Origin: an uncultured Ruminococcus sp.
GTDB lineage: Bacteria > Bacillota > Clostridia > Oscillospirales > Acutalibacteraceae
Reading direction: 5' to 3'
DNA: 10,116 nt
NCBI GenBank assembly: GCA_902772755.1
Contig: CACYCD010000058.1
Location: 1 to 10,116 of the forward strand
Part shown: one piece after another, positions 1 to 6,379 of the stretch
Layout of the letters: each line of letters begins with the position of its first letter
Position numbering within the stretch: the first letter of the stretch is position 1
Position numbers and translations under genes: made by a program
Notes under the pieces: generated by a model
Told to the model about the DNA's origin: nothing
The model's database searches: none
The model's input: the letters and a program-made list of their open reading frames with translations, nothing else

Positions 1-942
1 GATTTTATCCCAGAACACATTGTAAAACTCTTCACCGATTATTTTTCGTTTTTGTTCAGGCTCGGTAATGCCTGTAAGCTTTTCCAAAAATCTATCCTTG
101 CAGTTTACCCTGACAAAATTTGTTTTGAATATCGAAGTGAAGGTTTTTTCTACAAAGTCACCCTCGTCCTTACGCATAAGACCGTGATCAACGAAAACGC
201 AGGTCAGCCTGTCACCGACTGCTCTGCTTAGGAGAGCAGCTGCAACTGAGCTGTCAACACCTCCGGAAAGTCCGAGTATGACCTGTTTGTCCCCAACCTG
301 ATTTTTGATCTTGCTGACTGTTGTTTCTATAAAGTCATCCATCTGCCAATTGCCGGTACAGTTACAGATCTCAAAGAGAAAATTCTTTAAAATCAAATCT
401 CCGTATTCACTGTGGGTGACTTCAGGATGGAATTGAACAGCATAGAGATTTTTTGCTTCATTTTCCATAGCCGCACAGGGGCAGTCGTGCGAAAATGCAG
501 TTACTTCAAAATCCTTCGGCAGCTTGCTGATGTAGTCGGTGTGGCTCATCCAAACAGTGCTTTGTTCCGGAACATCTTTAAAAAGCTTGCTGTCGGGCTT
601 ACTTATATTAAGAGTGATTTTTCCGTACTCTCGTTTTGGGGCGTGTGAAACAGTACCCCCACTCATATAAGTCATAAGCTGAGAGCCGTAACATATCCCG
701 AGGATAGGTATGCCAAGCTCCAGTATTTCGGGTGTGAAGTGAGGCGAGCTTTCATCATACACAGAGTTAGGTCCGCCTGTGAAGATGATTCCCTTGTAGC
801 CGTTATTCTTGATTTGATCCAGCGAGGTCTTGTAGGGCAGGATCTCTGCAAAAACCTTGTGGTCACGCACTCTGCGTGCAATGAGCTGATTGTACTGTCC
901 GCCGAAATCAAGCACCAGTACTCTTTCTGTTAATTCTCCCAA
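1..942 (-). CDS. guaA: GMP synthase (glutamine-hydrolysing), partial at 3' end
   Basis: GuaA converts XMP to GMP in the cytoplasm, using ATP and ammonia drawn from glutamine. The first 314 residues are visible; the family is usually about 510 residues, so the rest of the ATP-pyrophosphatase domain and the C-terminal dimerisation domain lie off the left edge. The class I glutamine amidotransferase domain comes first, with nucleophile Cys84 in GICYGSQ and His172/Glu174 in FHPEV. The PP-loop SGGVDSS follows at 226-232. The start is a TTG codon at 940-942: an in-frame TGA lies only 9 bases upstream (952-954), no ATG or GTG lies between them, and a GAGGTG ribosome site sits 5 bases before the TTG. 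It is the last visible gene of the purine operon, 15 bases after purA, and completes the guanine branch. Identification is very secure. Confidence 0.97.
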   Translation of the reverse strand, partial: MGELTERVLVLDFGGQYNQLIARRVRDHKVFAEILPYKTSLDQIKNNGYKGIIFTGGPNSVYDESSPHFTPEILELGIPILGICYGSQLMTYMSGGTVSHAPKREYGKITLNISKPDSKLFKDVPEQSTVWMSHTDYISKLPKDFEVTAFSHDCPCAAMENEAKNLYAVQFHPEVTHSEYGDLILKNFLFEICNCTGNWQMDDFIETTVSKIKNQVGDKQVILGLSGGVDSSVAAALLSRAVGDRLTCVFVDHGLMRKDEGDFVEKTFTSIFKTNFVRVNCKDRFLEKLTGITEPEQKRKIIGEEFYNVFWDKI

Positions 943-947
943 GGTAA

Positions 948-953
948 CACCTC
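948..953 (-). promoter_or_regulatory. Ribosome binding site that fixes the TTG start of guaA
   Basis: GAGGTG matches the Shine-Dalgarno consensus and ends 5 bases before the TTG. With the in-frame TGA at 952-954, which overlaps this site, it leaves TTG as the only plausible start. The site lies in the 15-base purA-guaA gap. Confidence 0.85.
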
Positions 954-957
954 ACGA

Positions 958-2238
958 TTATCTGTAAATAATGTCACTTCTTGACGGTCCGTTGGAAACA
1001 ATTTTTATCGGCACACCTATTTCCTTTTCGGCAAATTCGATGTAGTTTTTGCAGTTTTCGGGCAGATCTTCATAATTCTTGATTCCGCCGATATCACATT
1101 TCCAACCGGGAAGAACCTTTAGTACGGGCTTGCATCTCTTTAATTTTGTGGTCGAGGGGAAATAGTCAATAACCTCTCCGTCAAGCTCGTAACCCACACA
1201 AACGGGGATCTCATCAAGGTAGCCGAGAACGTCAAGCACAGTGAACGCAACCTGTGTTGCACCCTGTACACGGCAGCCATAGCGTGTTGCTACCAAGTCA
1301 AGCCAACCCATTCTTCTCGGTCTGCCTGTGGTAGCACCGTATTCTCCACCGTCGCCGCCACGTCTGCGAAGCTCGTCTGCTTCTTCACCGAATATTTCCG
1401 AAACAAACTCTCCTGCACCAACGGCACTGGAATAAGCTTTTACAACGGTAATGACCTCCTTGATCTCGTAGGGAGGTATTCCGCCTGCACCGACTGCTCC
1501 GTAGCCTGCGATGGTATTGCTTGAGGTCACCATCGGATATATGCCGAAATCGGTATCCTTGAGTGAGCCTAACTGACCTTCCAACAGAATATTCTTTCCC
1601 TGCTTGCAGGCATTATAAAGGTAGTCGAAGGTATTTGTCACATATGGAGCAAGGGCATCACGGTATTCCATAAGCTTGTCAAAGATCTCGTCAACTCCTA
1701 TCGGAGGCTTGTTGTAGAGATTTTTGAGGGTAGCGTTTTTCACCTCAAGAGTTCGTGCAATCTTTTCTCTGAGATAGTCCGTATCATCATAAAGCTCATT
1801 GAGCTGAAAGCCTATCTTGCTGTATTTATCCGAATAGAAGGGAGCTATACCGCTTTTGGTTGAACCAAAGGAGTTTTTGCCGAGGCGTTCTTCTTCATAG
1901 CAGTCAAAAGCAACGTGGTACGGCATAACGATTTGAACTCTGTCGGATATCATAATATTCGGCTTTGGCACGCCTCGGCGTTCAAGCTCTGCCATTTCCT
2001 TGATAAAATTTTCCACGGAAAAGGCAACACCATTACCGATAATATTTGTCACATTGCTGTTGAATACGCCTGAGGGCAACTGGTGCAGGGCAAATTTTCC
2101 GTAGCGGTTCACTATGGTATGACCTGCGTTTGCACCGCCCTGAAAACGAATTACTATATCGCTGTCTTGAGCAAGAACATCGGTAATTTTTCCCTTACCT
2201 TCGTCCCCCCAGTTAGCACCGACTATTGCTTTAACCAT
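958..2238 (-). CDS. purA: Adenylosuccinate synthetase, divergent subfamily
   Basis: PurA joins aspartate to IMP using GTP, giving adenylosuccinate, the first committed step to AMP; PurB then finishes the conversion. The 426 residues match the usual family length. Catalytic Asp12 (in NWGDEGKGK) and His40 (in GGANAGHT) are present, as are TSSNT near 238-242 and the TTGRPRR motif. Two IMP-site segments differ from the common type. The usual GTTGRGIGPAY is here GSTKSGIAPFY (125-135), and the usual EGAQGTLLD is here EGQLGSLKD (220-228), so the residue equivalent to E. coli Gln224 appears to be Leu223. These changes match my memory of a Clostridia-type PurA group rather than damage. An AAGGAAG ribosome site lies 10 bases before the ATG. 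The gene follows purB by 25 bases and is probably co-transcribed. Confidence 0.95.
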   Translation of the reverse strand: MVKAIVGANWGDEGKGKITDVLAQDSDIVIRFQGGANAGHTIVNRYGKFALHQLPSGVFNSNVTNIIGNGVAFSVENFIKEMAELERRGVPKPNIMISDRVQIVMPYHVAFDCYEEERLGKNSFGSTKSGIAPFYSDKYSKIGFQLNELYDDTDYLREKIARTLEVKNATLKNLYNKPPIGVDEIFDKLMEYRDALAPYVTNTFDYLYNACKQGKNILLEGQLGSLKDTDFGIYPMVTSSNTIAGYGAVGAGGIPPYEIKEVITVVKAYSSAVGAGEFVSEIFGEEADELRRRGGDGGEYGATTGRPRRMGWLDLVATRYGCRVQGATQVAFTVLDVLGYLDEIPVCVGYELDGEVIDYFPSTTKLKRCKPVLKVLPGWKCDIGGIKNYEDLPENCKNYIEFAEKEIGVPIKIVSNGPSRSDIIYR

Positions 2239-2263
2239 TTTTTAATATCTTCCTTTCAAAGGG

Positions 2264-3697
2264 TTATACTGTAATCTCTGTTTTTTCGTCCTCGATACTC
2301 TCGTATGGGGCAAGTGCAGGCTTAACGACCTCGTTGATAAAGTCTGTGGTCTGCTGAGGTGCTCTGCCGACATACTTTGAGGGTTCAAGGAGATTTTCAA
2401 GTTCTTCAAGAGTAACTCCGAAAGAAGCATCGGCTGCTATTCTTTCAAGGAGATCATTTTCTCCTCCCTCTTCTTTTACTACCCTTGAAGCAGCCATTGA
2501 GTGTGTTCTGATCTTCTCGTGCAGCTCCTGTCTGTCACCGCCACGCTTCACGGCATCCATCATAATATTCTCTGTCGCCATAAACGGAAGCTCTTTCCTC
2601 AGTCTTTGCTCTATGACCTTTGGATAAACTACAAGTCCGTCTGCTACATTTGCATAGAGGCTCAATATTCCGTCTACTGCGAGGAAGGCTTCGGGAATGC
2701 TCAAACGCTTGTTTGCGGAGTCATCAAGTGTTCTTTCAAACCACTGCGTAGCTGTGGTAAATGCACCGTTGAGTACATCGACCATTACATATCTTGAAAG
2801 CGAACCGATACGCTCCGAACGCATCGGGTTGCGTTTGTAAGCCATTGCCGATGAACCTATTTGATTTTTCTCAAAGGGTTCTTCAACCTCTTTAAGGTGT
2901 TGGAGAAGTCTTATATCATTGGAAAACTTGGCGGCACTCTGGGCGATGCCTGAAAGCACGTTCAGCACCTGAGTATCAAGCTTCCTGGAATAGGTCTGAC
3001 CCGAAACCGCAAAGCAGGCAGTATAGCCCATTTTTTCGGCTATTTTTCTGTCAAGCTCCTTGCATTTATCATGGTCGTCCTCAAACAGCTCCAAAAAGCT
3101 TGCCTGCGTGCCTGTTGTTCCTTTGCAACCGAGAAGCTTTGCTTTGCCGAGCTGATACTCAACATCTTCAAGATCCATCAGAAGCTCTTGGATCCACAGC
3201 GTAGCCCTCTTGCCCACCGTGGTCGGCTGTGCGGGCTGAAAATGAGTGAATGCCAGAGTAGGCAGGTTTTTGTATTTTTCGGCAAAAGCGGTCAGCTCTC
3301 TTATGACGGTCACAAGCTTATTTCTTATCAGCTTCAAGCCCTCTGTCATAATTATGATATCGGTATTGTCACCGACATAGCAGGAGGTAGCTCCCAAATG
3401 GATAATTCCCTTTGCCGTCGGACATTGAACGCCGTAAGCGTAAACATGGCTCATTACATCATGACGAACCAGCTTCTCTCTTTCCTGAGCTGTTTCGTAA
3501 TTTATATTTTCGGCATTAGCCTTTAATTCATCTATCTGTTCCTGCGTTATGGGAAGTCCCAACTCCATCTCACTCTCTGCAAGAGCGATCCAGAGCTTTC
3601 TCCACGTCCTGAATTTCATATCGGGACTGAAGATGTACTTCATCTCCTTGCCGGCGTATCTTGCAGATAACGGGGATTCATAACAATCCTTGCTCAT
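2264..3697 (-). CDS. purB: Adenylosuccinate lyase (long, eukaryote-like type)
   Basis: PurB releases fumarate twice in purine synthesis: SAICAR to AICAR, and adenylosuccinate to AMP. It thus serves both PurC upstream and PurA downstream. The 477 residues exceed the roughly 430 of Bacillus PurB and resemble the longer animal ADSL form. The fumarase/aspartase superfamily signature GSSAMAYKRNPMRSER lies at 281-296, with Ser282/Ser283 in the catalytic loop; Ala286 stands where Pro is usual. Other superfamily segments are TSCYVGDNTD (104-113) and THFQPAQPTT (151-160). The start ATG overlaps the purF stop by one base (TAATG), and a strong AAGGAGG site inside the purF end (3705-3711) lies 7 bases upstream, which suggests translational coupling. 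Identification is secure; the link to the animal-like group rests on length and signature only. Confidence 0.96.
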   Translation of the reverse strand: MSKDCYESPLSARYAGKEMKYIFSPDMKFRTWRKLWIALAESEMELGLPITQEQIDELKANAENINYETAQEREKLVRHDVMSHVYAYGVQCPTAKGIIHLGATSCYVGDNTDIIIMTEGLKLIRNKLVTVIRELTAFAEKYKNLPTLAFTHFQPAQPTTVGKRATLWIQELLMDLEDVEYQLGKAKLLGCKGTTGTQASFLELFEDDHDKCKELDRKIAEKMGYTACFAVSGQTYSRKLDTQVLNVLSGIAQSAAKFSNDIRLLQHLKEVEEPFEKNQIGSSAMAYKRNPMRSERIGSLSRYVMVDVLNGAFTTATQWFERTLDDSANKRLSIPEAFLAVDGILSLYANVADGLVVYPKVIEQRLRKELPFMATENIMMDAVKRGGDRQELHEKIRTHSMAASRVVKEEGGENDLLERIAADASFGVTLEELENLLEPSKYVGRAPQQTTDFINEVVKPALAPYESIEDEKTEITV

Positions 3698-5193
3698 TAG
3701 TTTTCCTCCTTGCTTTGGCAGGCGTCGAAATTCATTCCGCCACGCTCCTTGCCCTCAAGCTGGTTTACAGTGATATCCGCCGGATATTCGCCGGTAAAGC
3801 ATCCGTGACAGAAGCTCGTATTGTTGTTGACCAACTCGCACAGATGTTCAACAGGTAGATATCCGAAGGAATCCGCTCCGCTTTTTTTGGATATTTCATC
3901 AATGGTGTGATTACAGGCTATCAGTTCATCTCGGGAGGGGATATCCGTTCCGTAGTAGCACGGCCACATAAACGGCGGAGAGGATATTCTTATGTGGACC
4001 TCCGAGGCACCTGCATCTCTGAGCATTCCTGCTATTCTGTGTATCGTTGTACCTCTTACTACTGAATCATCAATAACGATGACACGTTTTCCTCTCAAAC
4101 TTGAAAGCGGATTGAGCTTGATTTTTACACTCTCCATTCTTTCGCCCTGAGACGGCTTGATGAACGTCCTGCCTATGTAATTATTTTTTACAATCCCCTT
4201 TTCATAGGGAATGCCTGACTCCTCGCTGTAGCCAATGGCTGCATCTATGCCCGATTCGGGTACACCGATGACAATATCGGCATCAACGGGATGACTTTTG
4301 GCAAGCATTCTGCCTGCCTGCTTGCGTGATTCATAAACGGAAACTCCGTCTATGTTGCTGTCGCTTCTTGCAAAGTAAATATATTCAAAAACACAGATCG
4401 AGCTCTTTTTACCGCAGTGGGTGCGGTCTGAGCTGATACTGATCTCTCCTGTTATATCGTCTTTTTCTGCTATAATAATTTCACCCGGTTCAACATCACG
4501 GATAAACGTTGCTCCACACGCATCAAGAGCACAGGATTCACTGGCAAAGCAGTAGGAGTTCCCCACCTTACCTATGCAAAGCGGACGAAAACCGTTGGGG
4601 TCTCTGGCGGCTATCATCTTTTGAGGACTCATAACCAGCAGACAGTAAGCACCCTTAATGACCTCCATGGTGTTTCTCACGGCAACCTCGATCTTATGTA
4701 TATCGGGCTTCTGCCGTTCTCTGGCTATTACATAGGCTATCGCCTCGGAGTCGATGGTCGTCTGAAAAATCGCACCTCTGTTTTCAAGCTCACTTTTAAT
4801 TTCAGCGGCATTGGTGAGGTTTCCGTTGTGTGCAATCGCAAGAGCACCCTTTTTATAACGCATAACAAGCGGCTGTGAGTTTTCACGCACAGAGCCGCCT
4901 GCAGTGGAATAACGGACATGTCCTATAGCGAACTGTCCGCTCAATTTATCTAATGTTTTCCTGTTGAACACCTCAGTGACAAGTCCCATATCTCGGTAAT
5001 AATCAATTACTCCAAAATTGTTTACAGCTATGCCGCAGCTTTCCTGCCCACGGTGCTGAAGGGCAAGCAAGCCATTGTAGCAGGCATAGGCAGGTGTCAC
5101 GGCATCATCGCCGAAAATACCAAACACACCGCATTCTTCATGAAGTCCTTCTGAAAAATAATTGCTGAAGTCAAAACTCAAGGAAGTCACCAT
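3697..5193 (-). CDS. purF: Amidophosphoribosyltransferase (glutamine PRPP amidotransferase), Fe-S type
   Basis: PurF makes phosphoribosylamine from PRPP and glutamine, the committed step of purine synthesis. The N-terminal Ntn glutaminase domain has its nucleophile at Cys21 (EECGVFGIFG), so about 20 residues must be removed as a propeptide, as in Bacillus PurF. The C-terminal phosphoribosyltransferase domain has the PRPP loop VIVIDDSVVRGTT at 371-383. Cysteines matching the four [4Fe-4S] ligands of the Bacillus enzyme are at 267, 412, 462 and 465 (CHGC), so this is the oxygen-sensitive iron-sulfur class. The start is uncertain. The ATG at 5191-5193 has only GGG directly in front of it, while a TTG four codons later (5179-5181) has GGTGA 5 bases upstream; the mature enzyme would be the same. 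The gene sits 42 bases after purC and overlaps purB by one base. Confidence 0.96.
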   Translation of the reverse strand: MVTSLSFDFSNYFSEGLHEECGVFGIFGDDAVTPAYACYNGLLALQHRGQESCGIAVNNFGVIDYYRDMGLVTEVFNRKTLDKLSGQFAIGHVRYSTAGGSVRENSQPLVMRYKKGALAIAHNGNLTNAAEIKSELENRGAIFQTTIDSEAIAYVIARERQKPDIHKIEVAVRNTMEVIKGAYCLLVMSPQKMIAARDPNGFRPLCIGKVGNSYCFASESCALDACGATFIRDVEPGEIIIAEKDDITGEISISSDRTHCGKKSSICVFEYIYFARSDSNIDGVSVYESRKQAGRMLAKSHPVDADIVIGVPESGIDAAIGYSEESGIPYEKGIVKNNYIGRTFIKPSQGERMESVKIKLNPLSSLRGKRVIVIDDSVVRGTTIHRIAGMLRDAGASEVHIRISSPPFMWPCYYGTDIPSRDELIACNHTIDEISKKSGADSFGYLPVEHLCELVNNNTSFCHGCFTGEYPADITVNQLEGKERGGMNFDACQSKEEN

Positions 5194-5215
5194 CCCAAAA
5201 AAATTTATCAGGAAA

Positions 5216-5234
5216 TATGTAAATAACTTACATA
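5216..5234 (-). repeat. Small AT-rich inverted repeat in the purC-purF gap
   Basis: Arms TATGTAA and TTACATA (7 bases each) flank a 5-base centre just after the purC stop. There is no T-run, so it is not a terminator. It could act in mRNA processing or stability, or be chance in AT-rich DNA. Confidence 0.3.
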
Positions 5235-5235
5235 A

Positions 5236-5943
5236 TCAGTTCAAACCGATTCTCTTCATCATCTCGGCGTATGCCTCTTCAACACCGCCCATATCTCTGC
5301 GGAAGCGATCCTTGTCGAGCTTTTCATGGGTGTCAAGATCCCAAAAACGGCAGGTATCGGGAGATATTTCATCGGCAAGAACGATATCGCCGTGGAAGCG
5401 ACCAAACTCCAGCTTGAAATCGACAAGCTCAACATTGCACTGCTTAAAGAAGTCGATCATAACCTGATTCACCTTGAAGGTCATCTCGGTGATTTTGTCG
5501 ATTTCTTCCTGAGTTGCAAGACCAAGTGCGAGAATGTGGTAGTTATTAACCAGAGGATCGTCAAGCGGGTCGCTCTTGTAATCAAATTCAAGGATTGGAG
5601 AAGCCAGGTCGCTGCCCTCAGGCACACCGTATTTTTTAGAGAATGAGCCTGCTGCCCTGTTTCTTACGATAACCTCAAGAGGTACGATCTCAACCTTTTT
5701 AACAACGGTTTCTCTGTCGTTCAGCTCTTCAACATAGTGAGTGCTTATACCGTTCTTTTCAAGAAGTCTGAACATAAAGTTGCTCATTCTGTTGTTCACA
5801 ACACCCTTGCCTACAATAGTACCTTTTTTCTTGCCGTTGAAGGCTGTGGCATCATCCTTGTAGGAAACTATGCAGTAATCGCTGTTGTCGGTCGCAAAAA
5901 CTTTTTTTGCCTTACCCTCGTAAAGCTGTTCTTTCTTTTCCAT
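5236..5943 (-). CDS. purC: SAICAR synthetase (phosphoribosylaminoimidazole-succinocarboxamide synthase)
   Basis: PurC couples aspartate to CAIR with ATP, giving SAICAR, which PurB in the same operon then splits. The 235 residues are the standard bacterial length. Family landmarks are the N-terminal LYEGKAKKVF (7-16), VPLEVIVRNRAAGS (87-100), LVDFKLEFG (173-181) and DEISPDTCRFWD (191-202). An AGGAGG ribosome site at 5952-5957 lies 8 bases before the ATG. It is the first gene of the operon; a promoter is visible about 75 bases upstream. The order purC-purF-purB-purA-guaA mixes early, middle and end steps of the pathway. Confidence 0.97.
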   Translation of the reverse strand: MEKKEQLYEGKAKKVFATDNSDYCIVSYKDDATAFNGKKKGTIVGKGVVNNRMSNFMFRLLEKNGISTHYVEELNDRETVVKKVEIVPLEVIVRNRAAGSFSKKYGVPEGSDLASPILEFDYKSDPLDDPLVNNYHILALGLATQEEIDKITEMTFKVNQVMIDFFKQCNVELVDFKLEFGRFHGDIVLADEISPDTCRFWDLDTHEKLDKDRFRRDMGGVEEAYAEMMKRIGLN

Positions 5944-5991
5944 CCTGAAATCCTCCTATTTGTTGCCAAATAAAAAAACAATAATTTCTTG

Positions 5992-6013
5992 GTATTTTCA
6001 GATAAGAAAATAC
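5992..6013 (-). promoter_or_regulatory. Palindrome at the predicted transcription start of the purine operon
   Basis: Arms GTATTTTC and GAAAATAC (8 bases each, perfect) are separated by 6 bases. The right edge falls at the +1 expected from the -10 box at 6020-6025, so it would be either a repressor operator just downstream of the promoter or a hairpin at the very 5' end of the mRNA. It is followed by AT-rich leader without a T-run. It does not match the Bacillus PurR box, which has CGAA cores. Confidence 0.45.
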
Positions 6014-6019
6014 ATACTT

Positions 6020-6048
6020 ATTATAGACTATAAACCAAGTAAACGCAA
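6020..6048 (-). promoter_or_regulatory. SigA-type promoter of the purC operon
   Basis: On the minus strand, TTGCGT (6043-6048) and a perfect TATAAT (6020-6025) are 17 bases apart. The predicted start is near 6013, giving a 5' leader of about 70 bases, too short for a complete purine riboswitch plus terminator. TATAG and CTATA form a small symmetry overlapping the -10 box. Confidence 0.7.
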
Positions 6049-6081
6049 GCATAAACCACACAAAAGTTATTTTTTAATCAT

Positions 6082-6110
6082 TTGTCAAAAATATGAGCAT
6101 TATTTATAAA
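6082..6110 (+). promoter_or_regulatory. Upstream tandem promoter (P1) of tRNA-Leu
   Basis: TTGTCA (6082-6087) and TATAAA (6105-6110) are spaced by 17 bases, each 5 of 6 to consensus. It would start RNA near 6117, about 70 bases before the tRNA. The -35 overlaps a perfect TTGACA read on the other strand (6083-6088), but no good -10 follows that one. Confidence 0.5.
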
Positions 6111-6144
6111 ATACTATTGTATTTTACTCTTTTTTAAAAAATCC

Positions 6145-6173
6145 TTGCTTTTTCAAATTGTTTGTGTTATAAT
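6145..6173 (+). promoter_or_regulatory. Main promoter (P2) of tRNA-Leu
   Basis: TTGCTT (6145-6150) and a perfect TATAAT (6168-6173) are spaced by 17 bases, with a TGn extended -10 (6165-6167). The predicted start is near 6180, about 10 bases before the tRNA, as is typical for stable RNA genes. Confidence 0.85.
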
Positions 6174-6189
6174 CAATTATGTTATATGT

Positions 6190-6276
6190 GCCGGTGTGAT
6201 GGAATTGGCAGACGTAGTGGACTCAAAATCCACCGATAGAGATATCGTACCGGTTCGAGTCCGGTCACCGGCACCA
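6190..6276 (+). tRNA. tRNA-Leu (anticodon CAA)
   Basis: The 87-base sequence folds as a class II tRNA and reads UUG leucine codons. The acceptor arms GCCGGTG (6190-6196) and CACCGGC (6266-6272) pair fully. The anticodon stem GTGGA/TCCAC encloses the loop CTCAAAA, with anticodon CAA at 6224-6226. The long variable arm CGATA-GAGA-TATCG and the T arm ACCGG/CCGGT with TTCGAGT are intact. The discriminator is A6273 and the 3' CCA is encoded (6274-6276). Two tandem promoters precede it; a T-run hairpin follows before pyrB. Confidence 0.97.
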
Positions 6277-6296
6277 TAATGTTAAGCCTGATCAGG

Positions 6297-6362
6297 TGAA
6301 AAATGAATAGTGAGTAACGAATAGTGTTTCCTAACTGTTCATTATTCACTGTTCATTTTTTG
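6297..6362 (+). repeat. Long inverted repeat built of 7-base units, ending in a T-run (possible terminator or attenuator)
   Basis: Bases 6297-6325 can pair with 6334-6362 around an 8-base loop. The core 27 pairs hold three G-U wobbles and one C-A mismatch. The 5' arm consists of the heptads TGAATAG, TGAGTAA and CGAATAG. The 3' arm, read as its complement, gives TGAACAG, TGAATAA and TGAACAG. The 5' arm has stop codons in all three forward frames. Six T (6356-6361) lie at the 3' edge, so the RNA could act as a terminator for tRNA-Leu or as an attenuator for pyrB, whose ATG is 18 bases further on. The unit structure suggests a dispersed intergenic element, but only one copy is in this window. 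Confidence 0.75.
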
Positions 6363-6368
6363 TATGTC

Positions 6369-6374
6369 AGGGGG
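6369..6374 (+). promoter_or_regulatory. Ribosome binding site of pyrB
   Basis: AGGGGG lies 5 bases before the pyrB ATG. It is a less usual G-run form than the AGGAGG sites of the neighbouring genes and lies only 7 bases beyond the hairpin, so a folded hairpin could hinder ribosome access. Confidence 0.6.
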
Positions 6375-6379
6375 TTTTT

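Noticed and set aside
958..2238. PurA variant as PurZ, the 2-aminoadenine (Z-genome) enzyme
   Set aside because: Catalytic Asp12 is present, whereas PurZ enzymes replace it, and the gene sits in an ordinary purine operon.
3071..3526. Open frame of 151 codons on the plus strand
   Set aside because: It lies wholly antisense within purB, whose product is clearly conserved; it has no family motif.
5944..6019. Purine riboswitch in the purC leader
   Set aside because: The leader is about 70 bases, AT-rich, and lacks the three-stem core; only a simple palindrome is visible.
6287..6296. Perfect 10-base palindrome CCTGATCAGG after the tRNA
   Set aside because: It has no loop, no T-run and no second copy; expected by chance at this size.
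6277..6379. PyrR-binding attenuator before pyrB
   Set aside because: No match to the PyrR binding-loop consensus; the only similar bases belong to the tRNA T arm.
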